DNA of 27,184 bases from positions 1 through 27,184 of the forward strand of contig NZ_JABBDR010000162.1 of assembly GCF_018854495.1 (NCBI RefSeq), given 5' to 3'. The number at the start of each line of letters is the position of its first letter. Position 1 is the stretch's first letter. Positions 25,447-27,184 of this stretch are shown here, piece by piece. The notes beneath the pieces are model-generated. The model did not search any database. It saw only the letters and a list, made by a program, of their open reading frames with translations, and was not told where the DNA came from. The position numbers and the translations under genes are program-made. This DNA comes from Acidithiobacillus ferruginosus. GTDB lineage: Bacteria; Pseudomonadota; Gammaproteobacteria; Acidithiobacillales; Acidithiobacillaceae.

Positions 25447-26244
25447 TTACTGGCGCACCTCTATCTTTTGCGCTCGGTTGGGGTCATCTACTCTGGAAAT
25501 CATCAGGAAGATGAGCAGCATCAAAATGACCAGCGTCAGCGATATGCTCACCGGGCCCGTGCCAAGACCAAGGCCACCGAACCGTATCGGCTTGTCTGTC
25601 CAATCCGCGAAAGAGGCCCCCAGCGGCCTGGTCAGGATATAGGCTATCCAGAAGGCGGCGATCTCGTTAAGGTCGAACATGAAGTATGCGGCGACGGGAA
25701 TGCCAAACAAGAGGACAAATAGTAAGCCCGATCCAAGGTAGCCCAAATCCAGGCTCGATGCTGTCATGTCACCTGCGGCGGTGCCCAAGGCAAAGGTGGC
25801 TACGATGGTCGCCCAATAGAATGCCTCTCGCCGAGGTGTATGCACACTGTGAATGGAAAGGGTTTTCTCTTTGAGTTTCCAGGTGCCCAGAATCCCGATC
25901 AAGGCAACCAGAAAAATGGATGTTGAGATGTCATAGGGAACGCCCAGCACGACATGGGCGACGTCCGCTATTTGCGTGCCGAAGATGCTCACCATGATGA
26001 CGGCAAACCAGTAATAGTGCGCAGTATATTGATTACTCCGCATCTGCAGCCAGATAGCAGCCAGGAATAACAAACCACAACCTACCACGGCCAGATAGGG
26101 ATTCGTGTGGAAAACGAGAAAATCCGACGTGGCTTCTCCCATGGCGGTGGTCAGGAGTTTCGCCATCCAGAAATATGCGGTGATTTTCGGTACCTTGAGC
26201 GGGGCGTTCTTTTCGTTGGATGGGCTAAGCGCGGCTGTAGTCAT
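25447..26244 (-). CDS. DUF347/COG4705 multi-pass membrane protein
   Basis: 265 residues in four repeated helix pairs, the layout of the DUF347 repeat family. VPKITAYFWMAKLLTTAMGEATSDFLV, FGTQIADVAHVVLGVPYDIST, EAFYWATIVATFALGTAAGDMTA and EIAAFWIAYILTRPLGASFADW each carry the acidic/Gly repeat core. The function is unknown to me; the buried acidic residues suggest ion or metal handling, but that is a guess. AAGGAAC four bases before the ATG supports the start. The gene follows the cytochrome b561 gene on the same strand after a 100-bp gap that contains a hairpin (GATACTC/GAGTATC, 26273-26294), so co-transcription is possible but not certain. Confidence 0.85.
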   Translation of the reverse strand: MTTAALSPSNEKNAPLKVPKITAYFWMAKLLTTAMGEATSDFLVFHTNPYLAVVGCGLLFLAAIWLQMRSNQYTAHYYWFAVIMVSIFGTQIADVAHVVLGVPYDISTSIFLVALIGILGTWKLKEKTLSIHSVHTPRREAFYWATIVATFALGTAAGDMTASSLDLGYLGSGLLFVLLFGIPVAAYFMFDLNEIAAFWIAYILTRPLGASFADWTDKPIRFGGLGLGTGPVSISLTLVILMLLIFLMISRVDDPNRAQKIEVRQ

Positions 26245-26343
26245 TGACGTTCCTTGCGACCTTCAAGACGACGATACTCGCGAGAGTGAGTATCTGACGC
26301 TTCATAAGGTGGAATTGACCGGAAAACGCCTTGCGCGGGCGGC

Positions 26344-26934
26344 TTAACGGCCGGTTTTTCTCGGGAGTATCCGTTCCAGCGTGTCATCTTTGAGGACGTA
26401 GTGGTGCATCAGTGCCGCCGCAGCATGCAGACCAGCGAGGACGATGATAGTCCAGGCAATGATATTGTGGAAGTTGCCGAAGGTGTGTTCCAGGGCGTGA
26501 TTTTTGACGGTCGCAAACTGCAGGGAGAAGAGCCCGAAGAACGTGAAGGATTCCGCCTGTGCCCAGCGCAGCAGAAAGCCCAGCGCTACTTGTACCGCCA
26601 GCAGGAGGTAGAGCGCATGTTGCATCCCTTTCGCCAGCCTTTCCTGCAAATTTGTCGCCGCCGGCATGCGCGTGCCGCGTGTGGTACGCCAGCCCAGCCG
26701 TATCACGAGCACCACCGTCAGCAGGATGCCCAGTGAAATATGAAGGGACTGGAATTCCTTCCGGAGCGGCGCCCCATGCTCGAGAAAATCCCAGATTTCG
26801 GCCAGGGCAAAGAGCACGACGACCAGAACCACGGTTAGCCAGTGCAGAATGATGGTTGTCCGGTCATAGCGCACGGGCAGATCCCCACCTGAGTCCGGTA
26901 GCTCTTTGTTCAGTAATGCCGCATTCTCGTTCAT
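26344..26934 (-). CDS. Cytochrome b561 family protein
   Basis: 196 residues with four membrane helices. Candidate heme-b ligands are His31 (TTIILHW), His65 (QSLHISLG), His156 (GNFHNII) and His170 (AGLHAAAALMHHY), spaced as in bacterial b561 proteins such as CybB/YceJ. It probably carries electrons between quinol or superoxide and other redox partners in the inner membrane. The start is the ATG at 26932-26934, preceded by GAGGG; a frame extending to 27057 is rejected because it crosses the promoter region. The neighbouring DUF347 protein lies downstream. Confidence 0.9.
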   Translation of the reverse strand: MNENAALLNKELPDSGGDLPVRYDRTTIILHWLTVVLVVVLFALAEIWDFLEHGAPLRKEFQSLHISLGILLTVVLVIRLGWRTTRGTRMPAATNLQERLAKGMQHALYLLLAVQVALGFLLRWAQAESFTFFGLFSLQFATVKNHALEHTFGNFHNIIAWTIIVLAGLHAAAALMHHYVLKDDTLERILPRKTGR

Positions 26935-27009
26935 TTCGCTTCCCTCTTTCTGATATGCGCTCTTCCTTAGCCGGGATTCGGCTTGGAATAACCCGGCGGG
27001 GCTTTTTGT

Positions 27010-27033
27010 AACAGTAAAAATTTCTAAAGTCAA
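27010..27033 (-). promoter_or_regulatory. Promoter of the cytochrome b561 gene
   Basis: Minus strand: TTGACT (27028-27033), about 17 bp, then TACAAA (near 27005-27010). The -35 lies within the intergenic palindrome. Confidence 0.5.
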
Positions 27034-27050
27034 CAATGTTGAGAAATTTT
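27017..27050. promoter_or_regulatory. Palindromic divergent operator candidate
   Basis: AAAATTTCT (27017-27025) and AGAAATTTT (27042-27050) are a perfect 9-bp inverted repeat; within it TCAAC-AAT-GTTGA (27030-27042) forms a second one. They cover both outward -35 elements. Confidence 0.6.
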
Positions 27051-27068
27051 CCCACAAGCTGCTATATT
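27039..27068 (+). promoter_or_regulatory. Promoter of the rightmost gene
   Basis: TTGAGA (27039-27044), 18-bp spacer, TATATT (27063-27068), 46 bp before the ATG at 27115. Confidence 0.55.
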
Positions 27069-27114
27069 GGTCAGCAGGCAGATAGAAAAACTATGTGGTG
27101 CCACGAGGCAGGCC

Positions 27115-27184
27115 ATGAACGAAGCATTGAAGACGGCGGTATTGGCGATTCTGCGCCCCCTGGTCCGATATCTGATCGGGCAGG
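27115..27184 (+). CDS. Start of an unknown gene, cut by window
   Basis: An ATG preceded by GAGGCAGG opens a frame of 23 codons to the window end: MNEALKTAVLAILRPLVRYL and three more. The LRPLVR segment resembles the N-terminus of DUF6502 proteins, but this is too short to assign. Its promoter, start and place opposite cytochrome b561 make it probably a real gene. Confidence 0.5.
   Translation, partial: MNEALKTAVLAILRPLVRYLIGQ

Overview
The window looks like a chromosome segment of a GC-rich gammaproteobacterium-like chemolithotroph, most probably Acidithiobacillus. This is inferred from protein character and gene order (rpsU, yqeY, mutS2, dnaG, rpoD, tRNA-Ile2); no database search was possible. 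Most of the window is ordinary housekeeping DNA with tight spacing and stop/start overlaps. The right third carries scars of mobile DNA.

Layout. 1-3261: the 3' three quarters of purL, then tRNA-Ala(CGC) with its own promoter and terminator. 3334-6239: a TauE-type exporter and a SAM methyltransferase in one minus-strand operon, divergent from a PBP7-like D-Ala-D-Ala endopeptidase/carboxypeptidase. 6249-9418: an EmrB/QacA-type MFS pump with a recognisable promoter and TetR-like box, a 52-codon orphan gene, a 23S/16S pseudouridine synthase, and an encapsulated-ferritin-type (EncFtn) protein with no shell gene beside it. 9433-14005: hemW, a LON-substrate-domain protein, a cyclic-nucleotide-binding protein, rph-rdgB, and a group-2 sigma factor convergent with and overlapping rdgB. 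14219-21177: an expanded macromolecular-synthesis operon rpsU-yqeY-mutS2-dnaG-rpoD, followed by tRNA-Ile2(CAT).

21178-25258 is accessory or scarred. The 3' end of tRNA-Ile2 is followed by three TGGCACAG repeats and a fragment resembling the N-terminus of a tyrosine recombinase. An intact yaiI (DUF188) comes next, then a frameshifted antisense remnant of ssb. An old yellow enzyme gene follows, with a TetR/NemR-like operator inside its promoter spacer. A MazEF-like toxin-antitoxin pair with two operators 30 bp apart abuts a wbaP-type sugar transferase that has lost its 5' end. 25447-27184: a DUF347/COG4705 membrane protein and a cytochrome b561, divergent from the start of another gene across a palindromic intergenic region.

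Two links deserve attention. The operators of the MFS pump and the old yellow enzyme share 12 of 14 positions although 14 kb apart, which suggests one TetR-family regulon for electrophile or xenobiotic stress whose regulator lies outside the window. The tRNA-Ile2 scar (integrase start, repeats, dead ssb) suggests a lost integrated element. I did not find a clear, wholly new multi-gene system; the orphan EncFtn protein and this two-promoter regulon are the best leads.
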